Source: Chryseosolibacter sp049791675 (GTDB lineage Bacteria > Bacteroidota > Bacteroidia > Cytophagales > Cyclobacteriaceae). From it: a stretch of DNA of 64,000 bases. Below the pieces are notes generated by a model that was not told where the DNA came from, made no database searches, and saw only the letters and a program-made list of their open reading frames with translations. This document shows, in pieces, positions 17,846-25,273 of the stretch. A program made the position numbers and the translations under genes. Location: contig JBARAD010000104.1 in NCBI GenBank assembly GCA_049791675.1, positions 24,319 to 88,318 of the forward strand, read 5' to 3'. Each line of letters opens with the position of its first letter. Position 1 is the first letter of the stretch.

Positions 17846-18769
17846 ATGATCTATCCACCAAAACTGAAAGCCGGCGATATGGTTGGCATCGTTGCTCCGG
17901 CCCGGAAAATTTCTCCCGGACAAGTTGAGGGTGCCCTGAAGACACTGCAATGCTGGGGCTTGAAACCCCGGCTGGCAAAAAATATCTTCTCATCGAAGCA
18001 TTCCTATCTGTCAGGAACCGATGACGAACGCCGTGAGGATTTTCAAAACATGATCGATGATCCGGAGATAAAGGCCATCTTCTCCGCCAGAGGAGGTTAC
18101 GGCAGCACACGCATCATTGAAGATATCGATTTCACTTCTCTAAAGAACTCTCCGAAATGGATCATTGGGTTCAGTGATGTCACAGCCTTTCATCTGCGCC
18201 TCGCCAGCATCGGAATTGCCAGCATTCATGGCACCATGCCAATCTTTTTCGGTCAGTCGGAAGCGCAGGAATCAGTTGAAAGCATCCAAAACATACTCTT
18301 CGACGGTAGTTGCCACATCGTTTTCGGTGCGGATGGATCGAACCGCCCGGGTCAGGCAACTGCCGCGGTGGTAGGCGGTAACCTTTCCCTCATCGTTGAC
18401 GCGCTGAATACAGCATCTGATCCCGATACGCGCAATAAGATCCTGATCATCGAAGAAGTCGACGAATATTTTTACAAGCTTGACAGGATGTTCACACAAC
18501 TTCGGCGGTCGGGCAAACTAAAAGATCTCGCGGGCCTCATTATCGGCCACATGACGGAAATGAAAAATTCAGACCTTGTCTTCAGTGAAACGGTGAGTGA
18601 AATTGTGTTGCACGCCGTGCGTGATTACGCTTACCCTGTAGCATTCTCGTTTCCGTCAGGTCACCGGAATCCGAATCTCGCCTGGATTCACGGCGCCCCG
18701 GCGACCCTCGCCGTGACCGTACAAAATGCAAGCCTTCACTATCCGAATATATATTCGGAAAACGCATAG
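17846..18769 (+). CDS. ldcA: LD-carboxypeptidase (S66 family)
   Basis: The ATG at 17846 gives MIYPPKLKAGDMVGIVAPAR, the family N-terminus, and 307 residues; upstream in-frame codons overlap the terminator region and are unlikely to be used. S66 enzymes remove the terminal D-Ala from muropeptide tetrapeptides during cell-wall recycling, or cleave microcin C-like adducts (MccF). The triad candidates are Ser110 in GFSDVT, the Glu in IIEEVDE (about 200) and the His in PSGHRNPN (about 270). The last 31 bases overlap the convergent LysE gene. Confidence 0.88.
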   Translation: MIYPPKLKAGDMVGIVAPARKISPGQVEGALKTLQCWGLKPRLAKNIFSSKHSYLSGTDDERREDFQNMIDDPEIKAIFSARGGYGSTRIIEDIDFTSLKNSPKWIIGFSDVTAFHLRLASIGIASIHGTMPIFFGQSEAQESVESIQNILFDGSCHIVFGADGSNRPGQATAAVVGGNLSLIVDALNTASDPDTRNKILIIEEVDEYFYKLDRMFTQLRRSGKLKDLAGLIIGHMTEMKNSDLVFSETVSEIVLHAVRDYAYPVAFSFPSGHRNPNLAWIHGAPATLAVTVQNASLHYPNIYSENA

Positions 18770-19356
18770 AGTCCCAATGCTATCAGCACGATACCGGGAG
18801 TCTTTTGAAGGAACCGGTTCGTTTTAAAATGTGAGACGACCTTTCGCGCCAGGTATGCCAGCAGCATGAACAAAACCAGTGTGCCTGTCGAAACACCCAG
18901 GAGATACGCATGGATCTCTGCCTTGTCCGACAAGTCAATCCATCCATAGGTTTTGAGGTAAGCCGTCATGGCCATCCAGAAAGGTATAGCCAGAGGGTTG
19001 AGTATACTGAGGAAAACACCTTTCCGAAATCCGCTGGCTTCAAAACGCTGTGAAAATTTCGATGGCCTCGATGAGGACCAAAGATTAAAAACACCTAGCA
19101 GGACCATCACCAGGCCGCCGATCAAATGAAAATTCCGCGTGATCCCGATGGATTGTGTAATGTAGTGCTGAAATTCAATGGCGATCCAGGCGTAAGGATA
19201 CTCAATAATCGCAGCCGCCAATGCCATTCTCCATGCCGCATTGATCTGATGATTCAGGCCAAGCTGAATAATGGACAGGTTCAAAGTCCCGGGCGGAAGG
19301 GTTCCAAGAAAACTGAAAAAGAATGCAATGAAGAAAGTATACAGGACCTCTGTCAT
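18739..19356 (-). CDS. LysE-family exporter
   Basis: This 205-residue protein has six predicted helices and the LysE/RhtB-type opening FLGTLPPGTLNLSIIQLGLN (about 17-36). A central NPLAIPFWMA motif lies near 122-131. The family exports amino acids and related small molecules. It overlaps the upstream ATP-grasp gene by four bases (ATGA), so the exporter is made together with that ligase. The substrate is not predictable. Confidence 0.85.
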   Translation of the reverse strand: MTEVLYTFFIAFFFSFLGTLPPGTLNLSIIQLGLNHQINAAWRMALAAAIIEYPYAWIAIEFQHYITQSIGITRNFHLIGGLVMVLLGVFNLWSSSRPSKFSQRFEASGFRKGVFLSILNPLAIPFWMAMTAYLKTYGWIDLSDKAEIHAYLLGVSTGTLVLFMLLAYLARKVVSHFKTNRFLQKTPGIVLIALGLYAFSEYIFG

Positions 19357-20393
19357 TTCACTACAGACTTAAATTTCCGGTAGTAATCCAACGCTTCCCT
19401 GTGAGAAAGGTACCGGAAGCCCTGCTTTCTGTTTGCCCTGGAAATTCTGAAGATCTTATCCCAGTGACCCACCTGAACGGCCCACGCCTCCCAGAATGAA
19501 AAACCGGGATCATAAATGTGCGCCGGCTCCGCACCGCATCCGTTCAATTCCATGATCTTGACCTTGCCGAGATAAAGATCATGGACAGAAGCGCATCGAA
19601 GATCGTATCTCCCGTAATAAAAGCCCGGGATCTGACTGCTGATCGCATCAAAGGTTTGGGAGAGGCGGTCGTTGATCAGATGGTTTGCGTTAAGGAACTT
19701 TGTTCCCATGGCGTGATTACCGATGGAAACCAATTCGATCTTTTCTCCTTCCGGAATGATCCGTTGCAGCTTGCCGTTAAAAGACACGTTGAGCTTTTCC
19801 CATTGAAGCTTCGCACGATCGTTTCGCAAAATCAATTCCCGCAGCGTGGATCGACCATCACCCGTTACAGACAGCATTTCTTTCCCGACGACGGAGAAAA
19901 CATGTCCATTCTTGTCAGTGGGTAATTTCATGTAATACACGCCGAATTCAACAGGGAGTTGAACCAGTTCCTGAACAAGAAAGTTACCCCTTACCCTCCG
20001 GAGGTACGCTGCGATCTCCTTGTCCTCATTGATTCTCTTCACGAGGTATCCACGCTCACCGATATCCGGTTTAAATATGACGGGAAGTTGCAAACCCGCG
20101 CAATTAATTCGTTCCTTGACATCCTCCGCGGAAGTCGGAAATGAAATCAAAATTGTTTGAGGCACGTATTGTCCGGGGATCTTTTTAAGGACATCGTATT
20201 TGGACTCACCAAACATTCCACCCATTGGAATTCCAGGATTTGCCGCAGAGAAAAAAACAAAAGAACGCTCGCGGAGAGAAAGCCAAAGCCAGTACAGGAT
20301 TGCAGGAAACTGAACAATGCCGAAAGGCCAGTATTCCCAGCTTTTTAGTTTAATTAAAAAATTACTACGGGTAATTTTTCTCCAGAAATTCAT
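19353..20393 (-). CDS. ATP-grasp ligase-like protein (D-Ala-D-Ala ligase superfamily)
   Basis: In this 346-residue protein, residues 95-320 look like an ATP-grasp fold. The matching stretches are LQLPVIFKPDIGERGYLVKRI (A-loop lysine region, about 105-125), LVQELVQLPVEFGVYY (hinge, about 143-158) and KIMELNGCGAEPAHIYDP, where ELNG is the metal-binding Glu-x-Asn. The N-terminal 60 residues contain one hydrophobic stretch (about 22-40). The superfamily joins carboxylates to amines using ATP. The reaction here is unknown, but coupling to a LysE exporter suggests it makes a small amide product that is exported; this is inference. Confidence 0.75.
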   Translation of the reverse strand: MNFWRKITRSNFLIKLKSWEYWPFGIVQFPAILYWLWLSLRERSFVFFSAANPGIPMGGMFGESKYDVLKKIPGQYVPQTILISFPTSAEDVKERINCAGLQLPVIFKPDIGERGYLVKRINEDKEIAAYLRRVRGNFLVQELVQLPVEFGVYYMKLPTDKNGHVFSVVGKEMLSVTGDGRSTLRELILRNDRAKLQWEKLNVSFNGKLQRIIPEGEKIELVSIGNHAMGTKFLNANHLINDRLSQTFDAISSQIPGFYYGRYDLRCASVHDLYLGKVKIMELNGCGAEPAHIYDPGFSFWEAWAVQVGHWDKIFRISRANRKQGFRYLSHREALDYYRKFKSVVK

Positions 20394-20407
20394 GCAGAAA
20401 AGCTGAA

Positions 20408-20932
20408 TTAAGATCCTGAAGCGACCGCTCTGGCTACGCTGTTGTAACGCATTGTTGAAGCGGCGATGCCAAAATCGGGAGGGAGAACAACATAGGGTGC
20501 AATTTCACGCACACCGATCTTGATAATGGCCATGTGGTGAACTGCGTGTTCAACGTTATAAACAAGCTCCCTGGTGGAGTTTGTCCCGACAGATACATAT
20601 TCCTCATCCAGTGGATCGTACCCCACTTCCAGGGTGAGTGGGTGATCAGGTTTAAGCCTGGAAACGAATTGCATGACTTGTCCGATCGCATCGATTGCCA
20701 GCGCTTTGTCAGTCTCTATCTGCTTATCATGGCCGCGTTTGTCATAATTAATAATGCCACGGCTAAAACCAGCTTCCAGGCAAAGAAAAAATTCCAGGGT
20801 ATGCCGTATATGTTGTCCTATTGTTGACTTGCTTAACGCCTGTGATGGTCTGGAGAAATCGGATTCTTGAATTTGTTTAACCAGTTCAGCCAACTGGTTA
20901 AGAATATGGATGGCTGCTTTTGATAAGATCAT
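20408..20932 (-). CDS. DinB-like four-helix-bundle protein
   Basis: The ATG at 20932 gives 174 residues starting MILSKAAIHILNQLAE; an in-frame TTG lies eight codons earlier. The likely metal ligands are His51 and His55 (IGQHIRHTLEFF) and His137 or His141 (NVEHAVHHMAIIKIG), as in the DinB/YfiT metal-binding superfamily. Some members are bacillithiol or mycothiol S-transferases, and most are uncharacterised. It lies 14 bases upstream of the ATP-grasp gene, so DinB-ATP-grasp-LysE is a probable three-gene operon. Confidence 0.75.
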   Translation of the reverse strand: MILSKAAIHILNQLAELVKQIQESDFSRPSQALSKSTIGQHIRHTLEFFLCLEAGFSRGIINYDKRGHDKQIETDKALAIDAIGQVMQFVSRLKPDHPLTLEVGYDPLDEEYVSVGTNSTRELVYNVEHAVHHMAIIKIGVREIAPYVVLPPDFGIAASTMRYNSVARAVASGS

Positions 20933-20956
20933 GTGTCGCTCTGCGTAAACAAACAA

Positions 20957-21320
20957 ATATAGGTGAAACGAATTTTGGTCGTCATGACCCCGTCATAACA
21001 GGTGAAAAATATTTTGCCAGGTTGACAGCTTCAGTCTCTTTTACGTACTCTCAACCCATAAAAGGTAAAAAACACCTAAATTATTTGCAAGGCGCTTAAG
21101 CGCTCACACCGAAGACGTTTAAAACCAGAGGTTAAGCGACTTTGCCAAGGGTCATTTTTGCTTCATTCTTTACTTCGGTATAAACGGATGAGCTTTCCAA
21201 CTTGAAATTCAGCTAAAACATACATGCGTGAAATAGACCCTCGTCATCGCTTAAAAAGCGTTTGTGTTTTGGCACGTACCTTGCCTCTTTTGTATATACA
21301 CGAACTGAAGGGTTAATAAT
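20957..21320. other. long intergenic region carrying a sigma-54 control region
   Basis: No gene is visible in these 364 bases. It contains a 12-bp palindrome GCGCTTAAGCGC (21092-21103), a half-site TTAAGCG (21132-21138), CGCTTAAAAAGCG (21248-21260) and a consensus sigma-54 promoter (21270-21284). The CGCTTAA elements could be upstream activator sites for an NtrC-type enhancer-binding protein; that assignment is inference from their number and position. Confidence 0.55.
21270..21284 (+). promoter_or_regulatory. sigma-54 (RpoN) promoter
   Basis: TGGCACG-TACC-TTGC matches the -24/-12 consensus TGGCACGN4TTGC at every position. The GG (21271-21272) and GC (21283-21284) are separated by exactly ten bases. 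It lies 36 bases before the ATG of the small secreted protein at 21321. Confidence 0.85.
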
Positions 21321-21707
21321 ATGAAAAATCTATTATTAGGGACGCTGTTGGCAGTCATCTCTTTCAACGCTCATGCTTACATCTCTGGCATTGCAATCCA
21401 GGCAGAGAAAAGCTCAAACATGCAGGTTTACGTCAACGGCAAGTTGTTTAACAAGGAACCCGGGAATTTTGTCCGTATTAAAAGCAAACCAGGGTTATTC
21501 CATGTTAAGGTGAAGGTCCTGAATCCTTATGATAACATCTATTATGTTGTAAGGAAGGACATCCGGGTTGAAAAAGGCTATGAGTTCTACTATCGAATGA
21601 TTTTCGAGAAAGGACAAAGACCCCGCATCCAGGAAATCAGAAGGTACCCTGTTTACAGCAAATACTTTTTGAATCCAGTGCTTTACAACCGACATCCCAC
21701 TGCATAA
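21321..21707 (+). CDS. small secreted protein of unknown function, sigma-54 driven
   Basis: This 128-residue protein has a signal peptide (MKNLLLGTLLAVISFNAHA). The mature part is about 109 residues, basic and rich in Tyr/Lys/Arg. Its pattern (MQVYVNGKLFNKEP, RIKSKPGLFHVKVKVLNPYDNIYYVVRKDIRVEKGYEFYYRM) recalls the small beta-sandwich (PEGA or pre-DUF4476-like) repeats in Bacteroidota surface proteins. No enzyme motif is visible. A consensus RpoN promoter upstream suggests expression in a specific stress, nutrient or surface condition. It ends 4 bases from the convergent glycine-zipper gene. Confidence 0.7.
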   Translation: MKNLLLGTLLAVISFNAHAYISGIAIQAEKSSNMQVYVNGKLFNKEPGNFVRIKSKPGLFHVKVKVLNPYDNIYYVVRKDIRVEKGYEFYYRMIFEKGQRPRIQEIRRYPVYSKYFLNPVLYNRHPTA

Positions 21708-21711
21708 AAGA

Positions 21712-22044
21712 TCACCTTCCTGAGCGCTGGGTTTTGGAACGGGATATTAACACGGCGATAAGCACCACCACAAGGATGGCAATAAACTCGTTGTTGTCCG
21801 AGTCCCATCCCCAGTTCCAGTGGTAGTGGTCATCGAATATCCATCCGATGGCGCCGAATATTGCGCCGAAAATGGCCCCGATCACTCCGAAGACCGCGCC
21901 GATAATCCCGCCAATCAATCCAAATATTCCGCCAATCAGTCCGCCGATGGCGCCAAAGACGCCCCCGATGATTCCGACCGCTACCGGGAACAGCAGTACA
22001 AAGACAAAGACAACCATGATGGTAGCAATCGTTTTGGAATCCAT
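21712..22044 (-). CDS. glycine-zipper small membrane protein
   Basis: In this 110-residue protein, residues 8-70 are one long hydrophobic stretch built of IGGxFGxIGG-type repeats (GGVFGAIGG, GGIFGLIGG, GAVFGVIGA, GAIFGAIGW), a clear GxxxG glycine zipper. A short polar loop follows (DDHYHWNWGWDSDNNE), then a second helix (about 87-102) and a basic tail SRSKTQRSGR. The His/Trp/Asp-rich loop could bind metal. Function is unknown. Such zippers pack helices tightly into oligomers. Confidence 0.65.
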   Translation of the reverse strand: MDSKTIATIMVVFVFVLLFPVAVGIIGGVFGAIGGLIGGIFGLIGGIIGAVFGVIGAIFGAIFGAIGWIFDDHYHWNWGWDSDNNEFIAILVVVLIAVLISRSKTQRSGR

Positions 22045-22138
22045 TTTTGTGCAGGTAGTTTTTTAGTCTGCCAGCTCAAATTGCATTCCATCTTCAAAAA
22101 CCGGCTTGCTGATTTAAAAACGCCAGTTTCGATCACTT

Positions 22139-22162
22139 CCGGTGTCCAGTGCTGAACACCGG
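22139..22162. repeat. hairpin between glycine-zipper gene and fadE
   Basis: CCGGTGT (22139-22145) and ACACCGG (22156-22162) form a perfect 7-bp stem. It lies 12 bases after the fadE stop. No T run follows on either strand, so it may be a transcript-end or processing hairpin rather than a classic terminator. Confidence 0.45.
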
Positions 22163-22174
22163 AGTGTTCATTTC

Positions 22175-23977
22175 TTAAAAAGGGTATTCGCCTTTGCCAA
22201 TGATATAATCAGCAACTTTTCTTCGCGCCACCTTTAGATTGTAAGGTTCTATTTTGGTAAATCTTTTCAGTCCAAGCAACATCAGTCTCAGCTCGTCTCC
22301 ATCCGCGAAACCATAGATTGCCTGTTTACCTGCTGCACTTGTCTTTTCTGTCGCGTGATGCAGATAAATAAGCGCCATCTCTTTCTCCATTTCGCAATTA
22401 GCCTCGCCACGGATACCTGCCAGCTTTTCGACCCGGAGTAAGATGGATTCTGCGACATACACTTCAATCAGCATTTCCGCCAGATTCATGAGTATCTCCT
22501 GTTCCTCGGAAAGCTTCATCATGAATTTTTGAACCGCCGCGCCTGCCACCATGAGGCCAGCTTTCTTCAGATTTTGAAGCACCTTTTTTTCTTTTGAAAA
22601 CAAGCCGCCATCGTCCGAATTTCCGAAATCAGGAATCGCCATCAAATCTTTTTGGACCGCCATCGCCGGCGTCATGAGATCGAGCTGTCCTTTCATGGCA
22701 CGCTTCAGCAGCATGTCGATGGTAAGTATCCTGTTGATCTCATTGGTGCCCTCGAAGATCCTGTTGATCCGCGCGTCGCGGTAAGCGCGATCCATCGGTC
22801 CTTCAGCAGAAAAGCCCATCCCTCCGTAGATTTGCACACCTTCATCGACCACGAAATCCAGGACCTCGGATCCGTGCACTTTCATGATGGCGCATTCAAT
22901 GGCAAAATCCTCCAGTGATTTCAGTTTGGCTTTTGCAGGTTCAACACCGGAAGCTACCAAAGCGTTGTACGCATCATCAATGTTCTGTCCCGCGCGGTAA
23001 CAGGCAGCTTCACTCGCGTACACGCGCGTGGCCATTTCGGCGATCTTATGTTTGATCGCACCGAAATTGGCAATCGCAGTTCCAAATTGTTTCCGTTCGC
23101 GTGCGTAATTGACAGCGGTGGATATTGTTTTTTTGCTTCCGCCGATAGCAGCCACGGCAAGCTTGATACGGCCGATGTTGAGGATATTTACAGCGATCTT
23201 AAAACCGTTCTCCCTTTCAGAAAGAAGATTTTCCGCCGGGACCTTGCAATCGTTGAAGAAGATCTGGCGCGTAGACGAGCCCTTGATCCCCATCTTGTGT
23301 TCCTCCTCATTCATGGTGATGCCACCAAACCTTTTCTCCACGATAAAGGCACTCAGGTTTTTGTCATTCTCAATTTTCGCAAACACGATAAAGACATCTG
23401 CAAAACCACCGTTGGTGATCCACATTTTCTGGCCGTTGATGAGATAATGTTTACCGTCGGGTGTGGGAACGGCCTTTGTCTTTCCGCTGTTCGCGTCGGA
23501 GCCGGAATCAGGTTCAGTGAGGCAATACGCAGCTTTCCATTCACCCGTGGCAAGCTTGGGCAGATACTTCTTCTTCTGTTCGTCGTTCCCGTAATAGAGA
23601 ATCGGCAACGTGCCAATCCCGGTATGTGCCGAAAGCGCCACCGCCACAGAATGACCTGCGCCAATTACTTCGGCGACGAGCATGGTGGTGTTGAAATCCA
23701 TTCCGAATCCACCGTACTCTTCCGGCACGGAAGTGCCAAGCAGGCCGAGCTCGCCAGCCTTGTCAAGTAAAGATGGCATAAGCCGGGGATCTTTCATGGA
23801 ATCTATCTCATCCAGGCGCGGATAGACCTCCTTGTCGAGAAAATCCTTGCACTGCTGTTCAATCATTTTCTGTTCTTCCGAGAACTGCTCCGGGATGAAA
23901 ACTTCCTGTGCCGAAGTCTCACGGATTAAAAATTCACCACCCTTGATAGCTTTTTTGGTTTCTACTGACGTCGCCAT
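22175..23977 (-). CDS. fadE: acyl-CoA dehydrogenase (FadE type, long form)
   Basis: This 600-residue flavoenzyme makes the first oxidation of beta-oxidation (acyl-CoA to trans-2-enoyl-CoA). It has the family blocks AYCLTEPDSGSDANSGKTKA (about 152-171), KMWITNGGFADVFIVFAK and YGGMGFSAEGPMDRAYRDARINRIFEGTNEINRIL, where the Glu of FEGT is the expected catalytic base. Beyond residue 440 it has a C-terminal extension like VLCAD and B. subtilis FadE (about 594 residues). It lies 19 bases downstream of fadA and is the last gene of the operon. Confidence 0.9.
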   Translation of the reverse strand: MATSVETKKAIKGGEFLIRETSAQEVFIPEQFSEEQKMIEQQCKDFLDKEVYPRLDEIDSMKDPRLMPSLLDKAGELGLLGTSVPEEYGGFGMDFNTTMLVAEVIGAGHSVAVALSAHTGIGTLPILYYGNDEQKKKYLPKLATGEWKAAYCLTEPDSGSDANSGKTKAVPTPDGKHYLINGQKMWITNGGFADVFIVFAKIENDKNLSAFIVEKRFGGITMNEEEHKMGIKGSSTRQIFFNDCKVPAENLLSERENGFKIAVNILNIGRIKLAVAAIGGSKKTISTAVNYARERKQFGTAIANFGAIKHKIAEMATRVYASEAACYRAGQNIDDAYNALVASGVEPAKAKLKSLEDFAIECAIMKVHGSEVLDFVVDEGVQIYGGMGFSAEGPMDRAYRDARINRIFEGTNEINRILTIDMLLKRAMKGQLDLMTPAMAVQKDLMAIPDFGNSDDGGLFSKEKKVLQNLKKAGLMVAGAAVQKFMMKLSEEQEILMNLAEMLIEVYVAESILLRVEKLAGIRGEANCEMEKEMALIYLHHATEKTSAAGKQAIYGFADGDELRLMLLGLKRFTKIEPYNLKVARRKVADYIIGKGEYPF

Positions 23978-23996
23978 GGCATTATAACTTTAAGTG

Positions 23997-25172
23997 TTAA
24001 TTCAACAATTCATAAATTCCTGCAACACCCTGTCCACCGCCAACACAAGCGGTCACCAGGCCGTATTTTTTCTTTTGCCGGCGCATTTCATTGAATAACT
24101 GCACGGACAGGCGCGCACCGGACGATCCCAACGGATGCCCTACTGCGATAGCGCCGCCGTTAGGGTTTAGTTTGGCCGGGTCGATTCCGAGCTCGCGAAT
24201 AACGGCCAGCGACTGGGCAGCGAAGGCTTCATTCAATTCAATGACATCAATATCCTGCAACTGCTTACCGGCAAGTTTAAGCGCCTTGGGCACTGCAGCC
24301 ACTGGGCCTATACCCATAATTCTTGGATCCACTCCACCTGCCGCATAGCTCAGCATGCGCGCGATCGGCTTCAGATTCAACTGCTTCACCATTCTTTCCG
24401 ACATCACAGCGACAAAGGCTGCTCCATCCGAAGTCTGCGACGAGTTCCCCGCGGTGACACTTCCTCCCACAGCAAAGACGGGTTTCAGCTTTGAGAGCGC
24501 CTCAACCGTTGTATCGGCGCGGATCCCTTCATCCGTGTCGATCACAAATTCCCTTGTTTTCCTTTTATTGTTCTCGTCAACATACACTTCCTTCACCGTG
24601 ATCGGCACTGTTTCTTCCTTGAACTTGCCTGCCTTGACCGCCGCCGCCGCTTTCATGTGCGACTGCCAGGCAAACTCATCCTGGTCCTGACGCGAAACCT
24701 TATACTGTTTTGCAACTTCTTCGGCGGTCAGCCCCATGCTGGTATAGTAAGTAGGATTTTCTTTTGCGATCGCGTAGTTCAGCGCCGTCTTCCATCCCAT
24801 CACGGGGACAAGTGACATGGACTCTGCACCTCCGGCTATGATCACGTCAGCCTGCTTCGCATGAATACGTGCGCAGGCAATCTGTATTGCCTCAATTCCA
24901 GATCCGCAGTAGCGGTTGATCACCATTCCCGGAACTTCTTTTCCCAGGGCCAGCAGTGAGATCATCCTGCCCATCTGCATGCCCTGCTCTGCTTCCTGCA
25001 CGGCATTTCCGACGATCAGGTCGTCGACCATATTGTTTTCCAATCCGGGAATCGACTTCACCAGATGTTTAATCACATCCGATGCAAGGTCATCGGGTCT
25101 GACAAAGCGAAAGCCCCCTTTCTTGGCTTTTCCTACCGCGGTCCTGTAGCCCGCTACGATGTATGCGTCCAT
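23997..25172 (-). CDS. fadA: acetyl-CoA acyltransferase (3-ketoacyl-CoA thiolase)
   Basis: This 391-residue thiolase has the nucleophile Cys89 in NRYCGSGIEAIQIA, the His in GGAIAVGHPLGSSGAR (about 347) and the second Cys in TACVGGGQG (about 377). It cleaves 3-ketoacyl-CoA to acetyl-CoA in the last step of beta-oxidation. It lies between fadN and fadE; the 101-base spacer to fadN carries a degenerate repeat. Length and order match the fadNAE operon of B. subtilis, known from the literature. Confidence 0.93.
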   Translation of the reverse strand: MDAYIVAGYRTAVGKAKKGGFRFVRPDDLASDVIKHLVKSIPGLENNMVDDLIVGNAVQEAEQGMQMGRMISLLALGKEVPGMVINRYCGSGIEAIQIACARIHAKQADVIIAGGAESMSLVPVMGWKTALNYAIAKENPTYYTSMGLTAEEVAKQYKVSRQDQDEFAWQSHMKAAAAVKAGKFKEETVPITVKEVYVDENNKRKTREFVIDTDEGIRADTTVEALSKLKPVFAVGGSVTAGNSSQTSDGAAFVAVMSERMVKQLNLKPIARMLSYAAGGVDPRIMGIGPVAAVPKALKLAGKQLQDIDVIELNEAFAAQSLAVIRELGIDPAKLNPNGGAIAVGHPLGSSGARLSVQLFNEMRRQKKKYGLVTACVGGGQGVAGIYELLN

Positions 25173-25201
25173 TCTTCAATTATTAAAGTTGACTAAATCT
25201 A

Positions 25202-25232
25202 GTTGACATTGGGCAGTAGGCAGTTGACAATG
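25202..25232. repeat. degenerate GTTGACA/GGCAGT intergenic repeat
   Basis: The spacer between fadN and fadA contains GTTGACA twice (25202-25208, 25223-25229) with GGGCAGTAGGCAGT between, plus GTTGACT at 25188. This resembles the decayed short intergenic repeats frequent in Bacteroidota genomes. No function is apparent. Confidence 0.5.
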
Positions 25233-25273
25233 CTGCGTCTGCTGGTGCGGGTTCCCCGTTGCCCTGCTGTTTA

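Noticed and set aside
20161..20175. GGCACGTATTG as a second sigma-54 site
   Set aside because: The -12 GC is absent at the right spacing and it is inside the ATP-grasp gene.
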